From Crotalaria pallida (lineage: Eukaryota; Streptophyta; Magnoliopsida; Fabales; Fabaceae): a stretch of DNA of 64,000 nucleotides. How positions within the stretch are numbered: the stretch's first letter is position 1; every line of letters begins with the position of its first letter. The stretch lies in the NCBI GenBank assembly GCA_037953625.1, contig CM075652.1:55669501-55733500 (forward strand). Direction: 5' to 3'. The notes beneath the pieces were generated by a model that made no database searches, was not told the origin of the DNA, and worked only from the letters and a program-made list of their open reading frames with translations. This document shows positions 54,690 to 64,000 of the stretch, one piece after another. The position numbers were made by a program, and so were the translations under genes.

Positions 54690-55340
54690 AATCTGTTGAG
54701 ACCCCACGTGTGTTCTCACGCTCATCTTGACCTCATCATACATATCCTCAATTGCATTAATGTAAGCAATACACACACTTTCTTCTCTAGAGCCTTCCAC
54801 AATACCTCTCTAGGCACCCTATCATACGCCTTCTCCAAATCAATGAAAATCATGTATAAATCCTTTTGTTTCCTCCGATATTGTTACATCAATCGTCATA
54901 ATAAGTATACTGCCTTTATAGTCGACCTTCTTGGCATAAACTCAAATTGATTCTCAGTAATATGCGCCCCTTGTATCAATCTTCACTCGATTACTCTCTC
55001 CCAAAGCTTCATGGTATCGCTCATAAGCTTGATCCCTTTATAATTTGTACAATCTTGTATACCTCATTTATTCTTGTAAATAGGGAATAAAATGTTTATC
55101 CTCCAATCATCCAACATCTACTTGGATCTCATGATCTCATTAAACAACTTGATGAGCCAACCGATTTCCCTCTCTCTTAGGATTCTTCAAACCTCAATAC
55201 ATATACTATCCGGTTCAACCAACTTTTTCGATGCATCTTTTACCTCCATCTCCCAAATTCTACCGTAAAAGATATAGTTTTGATCCTCCTCTCAAGTGTT
55301 CATCCTATCATAGTGCAAATTATCATGGCCTTGATTGAAA
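54690..55340 (-). pseudogene. LINE reverse transcriptase fragment (RTE-like), degenerate
   Basis: On the minus strand broken frames give GIKLMSDTMKLWERVIE, then ENQFEFMPRRSTIKAVYLL, DFHMIFIDLEKAYDRVPREV and ...CIAYINAIEDMY-like sequence, the N-terminal palm/finger motifs of a non-LTR reverse transcriptase. Stops and indels occur throughout. It probably belonged to the same LINE as the hairpin at 54075-54433, since the motif order continues towards it. Confidence 0.8.
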
Positions 55341-55394
55341 AACTTGAGAAAGTAATTCTTTCATCTTTCCTTAATATCTTTATCAAACACCAAG

Positions 55395-55906
55395 ATGACT
55401 TTTCCTTCTGTCCATTTCCTTAATATATTTATCAGCTCCCATCTTCCTTGGTCTAAAATTGCATGGGGCAGATTTAACATCCCAAAGCAAGCTTTCATTT
55501 GCTGGCTTGCTCTGAAAAAATGGCTTCTGCAAAGGACAGACTCTCAATATTCAATATCAGTATTAACAACACTGATTGTGTCTTGTGCTTAACAGAAAAT
55601 GAATCAGATGATCACCTCTTTATCTCTTGTTCATGGTCCAAAGAACTCACATCACTACTGAATTGGATTGACTGTAGAGAATTTTCGGTGAATAGAGGCA
55701 GTTGGTCACATTATGCATCCAATACATATAGGCACAACAAAGTTAAAAGATGGACATTATCCGCCTTGTGTATGACCATAAAAGCAGGTATAATTCATAG
55801 AATATGGATTGATATATGCTTTCGAATTTTCAGGGGAAATGCAAGACCAGTCCTCAATCTGTTCAAAGATTTGCAGGATATGATTAGAGTTAGACCAGTG
55901 TGGTGA
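55395..55906 (+). pseudogene. LINE zf-RVT (RT zinc-binding) fragment with one frameshift
   Basis: One frame gives PWSKIAWGRFNIPKQAFICWLALKKWL, and after a one-base shift near 55500 the next gives AKDRLSIFNISINNTDCVLC, ENESDDHLFISCSWSKEL, then a Trp-rich tail ending ...LKDLQDMIRVRPVW-like. The CVLC...H-x3-SC arrangement is the zinc-binding domain at the 3' end of L1-type plant LINE pol. Orientation is opposite to the RTE fragment beside it, so it is a separate element. Confidence 0.8.
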
Positions 55907-57523
55907 AAACCCAAGAATCCAAGAGATTGCGCTGCTCAAAATTTGCACAAAATAGGGAGTTCATAGCTGGTTTTGTTGTCTTTTTCCATTCTCACTTTTT
56001 AATCTATAATAATTAGGTGAACCCTTCGTATAAGGTGGCACCAAAATTCATGGATGGGTTATAAATGAATTGATGTATTCTTTTCCAATGGTAATACAAA
56101 CTACAGAGTACATATTACTTAATATATATATATATATATATATGGTGTTCCTACCAATTTCTACCATTATTCTTCCAACTGCAAGAGAGGGTGAGATTTT
56201 ATTTCAAATATTAGAATTTTGCCATTTTGATTCCCCCTCCCATATCCTCCTTCTGAGCTGGCTAAAAACAGGACCTTTTAGCTGACAAAATGAAAACCTC
56301 CCCCATTAGATTAATTCTTCATACACACACAGGGGACCTCATAAATACCTAATCAGCCCATCATCGTAAGGGAAATACACTCCCATAACTGAAGGACACA
56401 CTCATCAGTTTACTGGAGTTGGATATTGAATATAAGGTAAAGAAACAAATCTAAATTTCACTAAAAACTCAGACCTGAAGCTTGGTGACAGCATCTTAAA
56501 ACAGAATGGACAAAGATTTAGCATTTTATCAAGAATATAAAATTCCAAATTCCATCATAATCATGAAAAGTTGAAAGCAAAACAAATAAATGAGTGTTCA
56601 GTAGTAAAAGAGTTGTTCCTCTCAGTTTCAAATGATCGCTGAAGTTTGCTATTATCAATTGACGCAAGACAATGCACTGGATTACATTTTTGTGTATAGC
56701 AAAAAGCCATAAAAAATTAACAGAACCAAGCCAACAGAAGTGTTTGAGCTCCTCATGTATCAATGTGCTATAATGTCACTCTCATCTTTCCTTTCTGAAT
56801 TTAACTCCAATGCCAAACATTGCAGTTAACACTACATGTAAAAGTTGCAAACAGAGTGAGATTAAGAACAATAATTAACTCCGAGACACTGAAAAAGAAA
56901 GATAAAAGTATGTATTATGAGGTCCATAACTGTTTTAATTGACAAGATGATGCATATTTCATTTTTTAAGAGAACATCCAGATGGAAAACCAAGAGAAGA
57001 GAAAAGGAATGAGAATTCCTGACTACAAAGAGATTTCTATCCTTGATAGGAGCCTACTTTTGATTTAGGTGAAAACATCTCCAGAATAAATGCTCAAATT
57101 GGTCCTACTTCCCATTCCAAGATATTAAGAAGATCGAGTTAGCCATTCAAAGATTTTGGACATCAATTTAGTCACTCGAAGTATTTTATAACATCATAAT
57201 TGGCCCATAAATTTTACTTATTTTAAAATTAAATTGATGTGTACAAAATCTCTGTATAACTAATTACTAATTAGATGTGCTAATTATCTTTAGAGGTTCG
57301 ATTTGATTATTCACTCAACCTCCTAAACAGAACAGACACAATCCCAAAGTATCACATAATTAAATAAGATAACAGATGAACAATCTAGCTTGAAAAATCA
57401 ACCCAAGTGAAATACCGTCTAAGTTGTGCTAGTTCAATGTTCCTCATAAACAGAAAAAACACAATCCCAAGTGAGTTCACAAGGACACATACATATGAAA
57501 CTAGTCTCAATCATTAAAATATA
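55907..57523. other. AT-rich intergenic DNA, no gene seen
   Basis: It contains a (TA)n run at about 56125-56144. No coding region, long repeat or terminal repeat was supported; short frames lack domains. Confidence 0.55.
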
Positions 57524-57525
57524 AT

Positions 57526-57758
57526 ACTCCCTCAATTCGTTTCATATGTAACGTGTTTTAAGGTTATTTACGGGTTAAATGATATAAGAATTTGGTATAT
57601 TTCGACTATAATACCCTTATATAGATATTGGAAGTGTAATAAAAAGGGGTGTTTTGGGAAAAATAACATTAATTAATAATGTATTAGGTTTTCAAAAAAA
57701 TCATATGAAACCGGAAACAAAAACTCTACGAACACTGCATATGAAACCGAGGGATTAG
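57526..57758. mobile_element. Stowaway-like MITE
   Basis: The ends CTCCCTCAATTCGTTTCATATG and CATATGAAACCGAGGGATTAG are imperfect inverted repeats, with TA at 57524-57525 and 57759-57760. A second internal inverted motif (CATATGTAACG / TCATATGAAACC) supports the structure. It lies just downstream of the TOM22-like gene. Confidence 0.7.
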
Positions 57759-57902
57759 TAAAATAGAATAACCTCCATTATTCCCAGATCAAGTAAAATT
57801 AGATAAATGAAATTAAATATATTAATAAAGTACATAGGAAAGAAAGTTCCCAATTACAAAACCTATGATAGAGCCAGAGCTAAATTGTTCAAACTCACCG
57901 AG

Positions 57903-58229
57903 CTAAGCGGACGGTGGGGGAGGGATGGAGGGAGTGCCGAGGAGACTAGCCTGCTGGAGTTCGAGTTCATTGTACTGCTGTTCGCGGTCCATTTCGATGA
58001 TGAGAGGGACGACGAGGACGAGGAAGGTGGTGCCGGCGATCCAGGCGGCCTTGCCGGTGCTCTTGAGGAGCTTCTTGGCGACGAAGGAGGCGTCGCCGGC
58101 GGCTTGCTTGCCACGGGAGACGATGGGGGAGCGGGAGATCTTGGTGATCAGAGAGACCGTCTGATCGCTCTTTGAATGGCCTGGCCTTTCTGGGAGGGAG
58201 ACTCCGCCTCTTCTGGCTTGGGACGCCAT
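57903..58229 (-). CDS. TOM9: TOM22/TOM9-like mitochondrial import receptor subunit
   Basis: A single uninterrupted frame of 108 codons starts with ATG at 58227-58229, encoding an N-terminal basic region, then ISRSPIVSRGKQAAGDASFV, KKLLKSTGKAAWIAGTTFLV and LVVPLIIEMDREQQYNELEL, ending ASLLGTPSIPPPPSA. The conserved segment AKKLLKSTGKAAWIAGTTF with a membrane span (about residues 61-80), followed by the acidic EMDREQQ motif, is diagnostic of plant TOM22 (TOM9). These are short versions lacking the large acidic receptor domain of fungal TOM22, and 100 or so residues is usual. The protein sits in the outer mitochondrial membrane as a tail-proximal-anchored subunit of the TOM pore. The gene is intronless, as in Arabidopsis. 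Codon use and GC are unlike its AT-rich surroundings. I regard it as functional. A Stowaway-like element lies 145 bp beyond its 3' end. Confidence 0.93.
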   Translation of the reverse strand: MASQARRGGVSLPERPGHSKSDQTVSLITKISRSPIVSRGKQAAGDASFVAKKLLKSTGKAAWIAGTTFLVLVVPLIIEMDREQQYNELELQQASLLGTPSIPPPPSA

Positions 58230-58881
58230 GGGAAGAAGGAGTGGAAGGAAATTATGAGAGGGTAAGTAAAGTGTGTGAGAGAGAGAATAATGAGAATTGG
58301 TTTTGGACTTTGTGGTTATGCAGTTAGGGTTTGCCGGTTTGGATTGGGATTTTTTATTTTTTATTTTTTTCCCAATGAATTTTAGATTTCAAACCCATAA
58401 AATATTCTCAAACCCCAATTTTAATTTTAATATGGAAATTATCAAATTATCATGATTAAAAAAATAATAGGATATGAACCTCATAAATTATTCACAAATC
58501 TCGTCGTCTTCCTCTGACATTAAACCTCATAACCACCTTATCTTTTCCTTTCCCCTATCACCTTTACCAAGCCACAAATCCCCTACCATGTCTCTCTTCC
58601 CTCTTCGTCATTTTTCTATGTTCCCTCCTTGTTCTGCGTTTTTTTTCCTTGTGGCTCTGTATTCTTTGTTATACTTTTTTCCCTTTTTTCTCTGTTATGC
58701 GATTTTTGATGGCTTTTGAAGGGGTTGTCGAGTTTAATCAAGGTGTTATGTTCTGCGTTCTGCGTTTTGATGGCTTTTTCTTTGTTCTGCATTCTATGTT
58801 TTGCTTTCTTCAAGATGAATTTTTTTGCTTTTTTTTTTCAACAAAAGCCATGAAGTGCACACAAATCACAATATATTATGT
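58230..58881. other. Upstream region of the TOM22-like gene, no other gene seen
   Basis: 58230-58340 is purine-rich and probably the leader and promoter-proximal region (GAGAGAGAGAATAATG). Beyond it the DNA is AT-rich and T-rich on the plus strand. Open frames near 58474-58972 are long because of T runs and lack domains. Confidence 0.5.
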
Positions 58882-59079
58882 TCACTTTAATGAAAGGAGA
58901 GATCTCACTAGAAGCTTCATAAGAATTTCCACGATGAGTTCGGTTGAGACTTGCGATGGGGGGGCGGCTTGAGACTTGCGGCGGTGGTGGTGGCGGCGGC
59001 GACGGTGGTGGTGAGAAAGAGAGTAATTAAGGTTTAGGGTTTGAGGAAGATAAGGATAATGAATAGAGTTTGAAAGCAA
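58882..59079 (-). pseudogene. Truncated F-box gene fragment
   Basis: A 65-codon frame starting at 59079 has a His/Arg-rich stretch (SLSHHHRRRRHHHRRKSQ) followed by STELIVEILMKLLVRSLLSL, the first half of an F-box (usual form LP-ELI-EIL-RLPVKSLLRF). It stops right there, before the C-terminal half and any kelch or LRR repeats. F-box proteins are substrate adaptors of SCF ubiquitin ligases; this fragment could not serve as one. The break is at a change to AT-rich sequence. One expected Pro is Leu. Confidence 0.65.
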
Positions 59080-60139
59080 TTTTGGAATTAAAATTAAAAA
59101 TGAGGTTTATGGATAATATTCGGGGTTTGAATTCCAAGACTCTTTCCCAATCTCACTACTACAGTGCTAATGTATTTGGATGAATGAGAGTAGGTACAAA
59201 AATTACCTGCTTAATTGGGCTGAGACTAAATCAATCGAGCTATGAGTTCGATCGGTCAGATAAAAACGATGAGTTTTTAAATTTAACTCTCACCAAACAA
59301 AGCCTAAATCTCCAAATCACCACCTAGTTCCTCACTCTATTCTCTCCTACATCTCACATTCTTCTTTGTTCAAATGTTCAGATTTCATTTTTTTCAATAG
59401 TCCAGGGTCGAAAATGTTTCCTCTCCCATCAGACCTTGTAAATCTCATTCTTCTTATTTTTGGCTTGCTCCTTAGCTTCTTCCTCCACACCTAAACCCTT
59501 TTAACTTCTAGAACTTTTGCGTTAATCCTCTAAATAGCCAAAAACAAATAATATAGAAGCTTAAGGTCAATATTCCAATAGATATAGAAGATGAAAAACA
59601 AACTTGGATATTAAGCACAGGTTCTCCGGTTCGTGTTGCATGACTACCAAATTTAGAGACCAAATTTTTTGCTTTGTGACACTGCAATGACCCCATTAAA
59701 ACTTAGTACAAAGAACTAAAAATAATTCAAAGAAGCATTTACAACATGAATTTACCTTCTCTAAAAGTAAACATTATACCAATTGAGGTTTGGTGGTGGT
59801 GACTATGAGGTTTGAGGTTTGGTGGTGGTGACTATGAGGTTTAGGATTAGATGAAAAAGATAGCGAAGGGTTATTTTGAAATAAAAATAAAAAATGGAGT
59901 TTGAGATAATTCGTGGATGTTAAATTCTAAAATTCAAAAAAATGGTCTAATCATGTTTAAAATATGCTACTGAGCTAAGCCTATAGCTTTTATGATTCAA
60001 ATATTCATTGTGATTTGTAGCTCGAGCCAATAAGGGCTAAGCCGGAATTAGATTTTTGGGTTGGGATTTCAATAAAAAGAATGATCTTAAATGTAAGAAA
60101 TATTTTTTTTAATATAATTATCATCATATTTTTTTTTAT
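59080..60139. other. AT-rich intergenic DNA with a short direct repeat
   Basis: No coding region is supported. The phrase GAGGTTTGGTGGTGGTGACT occurs twice in direct tandem near 59785-59838. Short frames lack domains. Confidence 0.55.
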
Positions 60140-60300
60140 CCACGCTTAAGCAAGGTTAGGTGTTCGAATCTTGTCTTGTGCATGCAGAGCGTTAAATTTC
60201 GGGGCCAGCTGTCCCATCCATTAGAGGTGCCTACAAGCCAGCGAGGAGATTAGTCACTGGGTCTGCAGTGGACACTCCGATCATGGACCAAAAACAACAC
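60140..60300 (+). mobile_element. Probable degraded SINE
   Basis: A B-box-like GGTGTTCGAATCTTG lies at about 60160. It is followed by a non-AT-rich body (GCCAGCGAGGAGATTAGTCA, TGCAGTGGACACTCCGATCA) and ends at an A-rich stretch (CAAAAACAAC). The A-box is not convincing, and no target duplication was found. Confidence 0.4.
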
Positions 60301-60699
60301 TTTCTACTTATAAAATCATTGCTAAGCGTTAATATTATCATTATTTTCTTTAAACGCAATTTAAACTCTCAAGAAAACTATCAATACTCTTATTATTTTA
60401 TTTTATTCATTTGATTTCACTCATATAGTTATCAACGTTATATGGAATAGAAGAAGTCTTTAGCCTCTCTCTTAAAATTCCTCTCAAAAACCTCATGTTA
60501 AACATCTAGAACCGTTATCTATACTGTATGAAACCCAATGGGTCATCTACACTTCTACAGGCGGGAAACAAGATCTATGAGCCCCACCCGAGTACTAAAT
60601 ATGAGTACTTCCTTTTTCTTTTTTTCTTTTTTTATTTTGCATAATAATACAACACAGGCGTGGTATCCCACAAGTGGTAAACCCACCGTGGGACCCATC

Positions 60700-61520
60700 C
60701 AAGTACTCATATGAGTACTCTTTCTCTTTTTTTTTTTTAAAAAAATAATAATACTATAGCAGCGTGCGTCAGTACTCTTTTTTTTTTTTAAATTTTTTTA
60801 ATAAATATAATATATTAAAAAAATGTTTTCAGTTTTCTGTATTTTTTTACATGTTTTGGTCTAAATAAGTAAAATATAAAACAAAGGTGCTTATACTATG
60901 TACTGGTTTTTGATGCTCTAACTCTTATTTATTTTAATAAATATAATATATTAAAATTTTTTGGGTTTTATGTCTTCTTTTTATTTACATGTTTTTGTTA
61001 TTTGAATTTGAATATTTTTTTAAATGATTTCTGACACAGGTAATGGTCCAAATAAGTAAAATATAAAACTAAGGTGCTTCTACCATGCAACGGTTTTTGG
61101 TGCACCGAGTCTTTTTTAATCTTAATAAATCAAATATATTTTTTTTAAAAAAATATGCATTGGGTTTTCTGTGTTCTTTTTATGTACATGTTTTTGTTAT
61201 TTGGATTTGAATTTTTTTAATTATATGTTTCTTGATAGAGATAATGGTCCAAACAAGTAAAATAACAAATAAGGGTGCTTCTACATGCGGTTTTTGGTGC
61301 TCCGGCTCTTTTGTCAATTTTTTTAATAAATATAATATTTTGAAAAAAATATATGCTTTGAATATTTTGTGTTCTTTTTATGTACATGTTTTTTTATTTG
61401 GATTTAAATTGTTTTTATTATATCCTTCCTGACACAAGTAATGGTCCGAACAAGTAAAATATAAAACAAGAGTGCTTCTACCATGTATCGATTTTTGGTG
61501 TTCCGGCTTTTTTTTTATTT
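60700..61520. repeat. Diverged tandem repeat of about 190-200 bp, four units
   Basis: The phrase GGTCCAAATAAGTAAAAT (or close variants) recurs near 60858, 61045, 61246 and 61443, spaced 187, 201 and 197 bp. Each unit also has AAGGTGCTTCTACCATG, GGTTTTTGGTGCTCCG and TTTATGTACATGTTTTTG. Units are diverged by substitutions and short indels, mainly in A/T runs. Confidence 0.85.
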
Positions 61521-61559
61521 TTTAATAAATAAAATTATTTTATATTAATAATCTATACT

Positions 61560-62125
61560 AAAAACAAAAGTAAAGTGTGAGGTTGAGCCACACACGTGTA
61601 ACCCTCAACTAAGGGAAATCAAAACAGCCCAGACTCTACTTTGAAAGCTTCCCAGAGAAGCCTTATTTTTCTATTCCCTCCTTTTACTTTCAAAGCTTCC
61701 AGCAAGTTCTCACGTTTCCCCTCCCCTTCTCACATTCTCACATTCTCTTTCTCTTCTTCACTCTCATCGGCCCTCTTCTCTCTCATTCTCATCCTCATTC
61801 AAACACCAGAAACCTCCTTCTCTCTCTACTGGCTCTGTTCCCTTCTTCCTTATATCTCAAAATACTCCCTATTTCTTTCTTTGGATTCGGTATTCCCTAC
61901 TCTTTCTTTTTTTTTATGGTATTTTTAAGGTCTGATTTGAAGTTTTAACTTGGTATTCCAATTATTCACTTTTTATTTTGTACTCATTCAAGTACCCAAT
62001 GGAGCATTTGAGACTTAACATATGGGAGCAAGCCACACTGGTCATTAAGAAGGAAGGTTACACTATCAAATGCAGTGAACCAAGTGGAGTTGTATTCACA
62101 GAAAATGCTGTGCGTTGGGATTGAA
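61560..62125 (+). other. Possible 5' leader and first exon of an unrecognised gene
   Basis: A CT-rich stretch (CCCTCCCCTTCTCACATTCT) at 61640-61900 looks like a plant 5' untranslated leader. The ATG at 61999 opens MEHLRLNIWEQATLVIKKEG and then TIKCSEPSGVVFTENAVRWD before a TGA near 62122. A splice donor within or just before this end is possible. I recognise no domain. Further short exon-like pieces near 62244-62300 (CHDIPQEASLEEESRFAG) and 63714-63740 cannot be linked with confidence. Confidence 0.35.
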
Positions 62126-64000
62126 ATCCAAGGTATGAAGTTTTTATTTGTGCCAAATAGAAAGAAATGCATGCTTAAAGAATCTACTTTTTTTTTTTTT
62201 TTTTGCACAAAACCTAATCTAAAAAGGTTCCATTTTTTTTAGAATCTTGCCATGATATTCCTCAGGAAGCATCTTTGGAGGAGGAATCAAGGTTTGCAGG
62301 TTAGTGATGATGTTTATTGCACTTTAGCGTTTTACATTAAGTATTAGTTAGTATATGTGAGTAAAAAAAATGAAATAAGAAAAAATTAAAACTTTTATCT
62401 TAATTAGTTGTTGTGTTGGCTTTGATGTTGTAAAAGGGACACTTAATATATATAGTTTTTATAACTGTTATGGTGAATGATTCCAAAGTCATTGACCAAC
62501 CTTTAAGATAGATTGGTTTTGTTGAGTAGTTTGTTTCTACTGAGTTTAGTTTTGCAATGCTATTTTTTCTCATGAATGTTTTTATTTGTTCTGAGTGTGG
62601 ATATTTTTTAGTAGTAATAGTATGTACTTGAATTTAGCAGGAATGAAGTAGTAATAGTGTGGCTTTATATAGTGCACTCTCCAGTCCCATTCTAACATGG
62701 TCCATATCATGGCTATGCAATTAATATCCATGCAATCTATTTTTTTTTAAAAAAAGGTATATCATAAGTTCAATTAGTATCACCTAAACAAATTAGAAAA
62801 AGAGTAGGTAAATAAGCCAAGGTCTAGAAAAGGATACGAGAATATGTATTCATCCACTCCATCCTCTGTTTTCATACTAAGTGAGCCAGCTTCTATTGGA
62901 AGCTTTGCTTGGAACCGAAAAAAAGTCACATTCATCAAATTCAGTGTGTGCCTAATTTGTGATGGATGTTATTCAATGTGTGCCTAATTTTATGTAATTA
63001 TTCAGTGTGTGCCTAATTCTCAGTAAACAAATGATCAACTATAATTGTTTTTGTTTTGTTGATGCTGCTAATAATAGCATGTTTTATTTAGAGAATGGTG
63101 CACGCCAAATGTTTGTGAAAAGTTCGAAGAGTAATTTTTTTATGCATGTATTTTTATTTTTTTTTGGGTTCATCACCAGATAGGCCTCTATTATAATGAA
63201 GATGCATCATCTAAAGGAAGAGATGATGCATCAACTAAAGCCTCTTTTTTTTTTTTTTTTTTTTTGCAAACAGCCAGCATCACAATTCATGGTTATTGTT
63301 ACAAGGAAGGACCCTTACGAGTTATGAGTACACAATTCATTTAATCATTAATTGTATTACTATGAGTTTTGAATCAATAGAAAATATACATTGCGCTGAA
63401 TTGCTTTTGGATTATTCAGTCTCATGTTGGCATGTTACTAAGTCATGTATGATATGCTTCTGTGCAATTGGACTTGGTGAATATGCCTGCAAGTTCCGAA
63501 TCATGTAAGTTCTACTTATTATTACTTTGCCATGTTTATGATTTGCGGGTCATCAATTCTTTAGTCCTTAGTCATAACTATGAATAATTTCATTAGTTTT
63601 ATTATTTCTTGACTTCAAGTGTGCATGCCTCATTTTAGTTTACCCAATGAAATGTTACCCTCCTAATATCCTATGACTAAATCCTTCTTATAATATCCTA
63701 TGACTTCAGCCTTGCAGGTCATTGCAATCATGATGAAGTCCCTGAGGTATGAAATTCCTCACTATTTGATGCAATGATATGCATTATTCTTTTTGTCAAG
63801 AGTCGAATTTGAGTTCTTATATTATTGGAAATGTGTGACTTATTGTGATTACAGGCTCTCTTAAAGGGAATAATGATTGAATTTTTATTTAGTTTTGCTG
63901 AACAATTGAGTATTATGTTTAAAAAAATAAAATTCATATGTAATCTGCAGTAGTACTTTTGCTAATTCCTTGCCTGAGAGACTATTGTTAAAAAGTCTAA
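62126..64000. other. AT-rich DNA to the right edge, possibly introns
   Basis: It includes long T runs (about 62189-62205, 63246-63265) and no convincing long coding region. It may be intronic sequence of the gene-like region that begins at 61560, or simply intergenic. Confidence 0.4.

Noticed and set aside
57807..58175. Plus-strand frames of 122 and 79 codons opposite the TOM22-like gene.
   Set aside because: The minus-strand frame has full similarity to plant TOM22; the plus-strand frames are antisense shadows.
58882..59079. Treating the F-box fragment as a functional short protein.
   Set aside because: It covers only half of the F-box, is followed by a stop and AT-rich sequence, and has a Pro to Leu change in the core.
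61641..61928. A 95-codon plus-strand frame rich in Ser, Phe and Leu.
   Set aside because: It is a reading of CT-rich leader-like sequence; composition bias keeps it open. I treat it as untranslated sequence of a possible gene.

Overview
This window is plant nuclear DNA, almost certainly from a dicot and plausibly a legume. The reasons are nested LTR retrotransposons of the Maximus/SIRE (Ty1-copia) and Tat-like (Ty3-gypsy) lineages, tRNA-derived SINEs, Stowaway MITEs, AT-rich introns with GT..AG borders, and an intact plant-type TOM22/TOM9 gene. I cannot place the species from sequence alone. No bacterial, viral or organellar genes were seen. Most of the window is transposable elements nested inside one another.

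Left part (1-17.6 kb). An LTR with a 44-bp tandem array belongs to a Ty3-type element that runs off the left edge. It is followed by a CACTA-like DNA transposon (1365-17554, ATG target duplication, 13 of 17 matching terminal bases). This element appears to carry captured host gene pieces: the first 92 codons of ribosomal protein L12, two exons of an alpha/beta hydrolase, and a three-exon gene for a small one-membrane-span protein. Two later insertions sit inside it: a 1,065-bp MULE-like foldback element (1720-2784) and a young 10.8-kb Maximus/SIRE element (5117-15930). The SIRE element has an intact gag, a twice-frameshifted pol and an extra 3' ORF with one TAG.

Middle part (19.7-52.4 kb). 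This is a three-level nest with a perfect 5-bp target duplication at each level. The outer element is a Tat-like Ty3-gypsy element on the minus strand (19745-52372, TSD ACAGT). It carries an antisense plant-mobile-domain gene, and a pol with at least eight in-frame stops and a mutated integrase catalytic Glu. A deleted SIRE element (21297-40455, TSD ATTGT, gag only) interrupts the antisense gene. A 13.2-kb LARD (26151-39341, TSD TTTAT) interrupts one LTR of that SIRE copy; it has LTRs of about 5.8 and 6.1 kb and no coding sequence. Within the LARD, one LTR alone has a Stowaway MITE and the other alone has a SINE, so both arrived after the LARD.

Right part (52.4-64 kb). Two complete SINEs and one likely degraded SINE, Stowaway relics, a 153-bp-arm hairpin made from LINE reverse transcriptase, two other LINE fragments and a tandem repeat of about 195 bp surround the only clearly functional host gene, a TOM22-like mitochondrial import subunit (57903-58229, minus). 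A truncated F-box fragment lies upstream of it. The last 2.4 kb may hold the start of another gene that I do not recognise.

From nesting and LTR divergence, the order is Tat-like element first, then SIRE copy 2, then the LARD, then the Stowaway and SINE insertions. SIRE copy 1 is independent and has the most similar LTR pair. I saw no complete unknown enzymatic or defence system. The most unusual signals are the gene-carrying CACTA-like element, the palindrome clusters at matching LTR positions but with different sequences in the two SIRE elements, and the doubled zinc-finger module in the Tat-like integrase.
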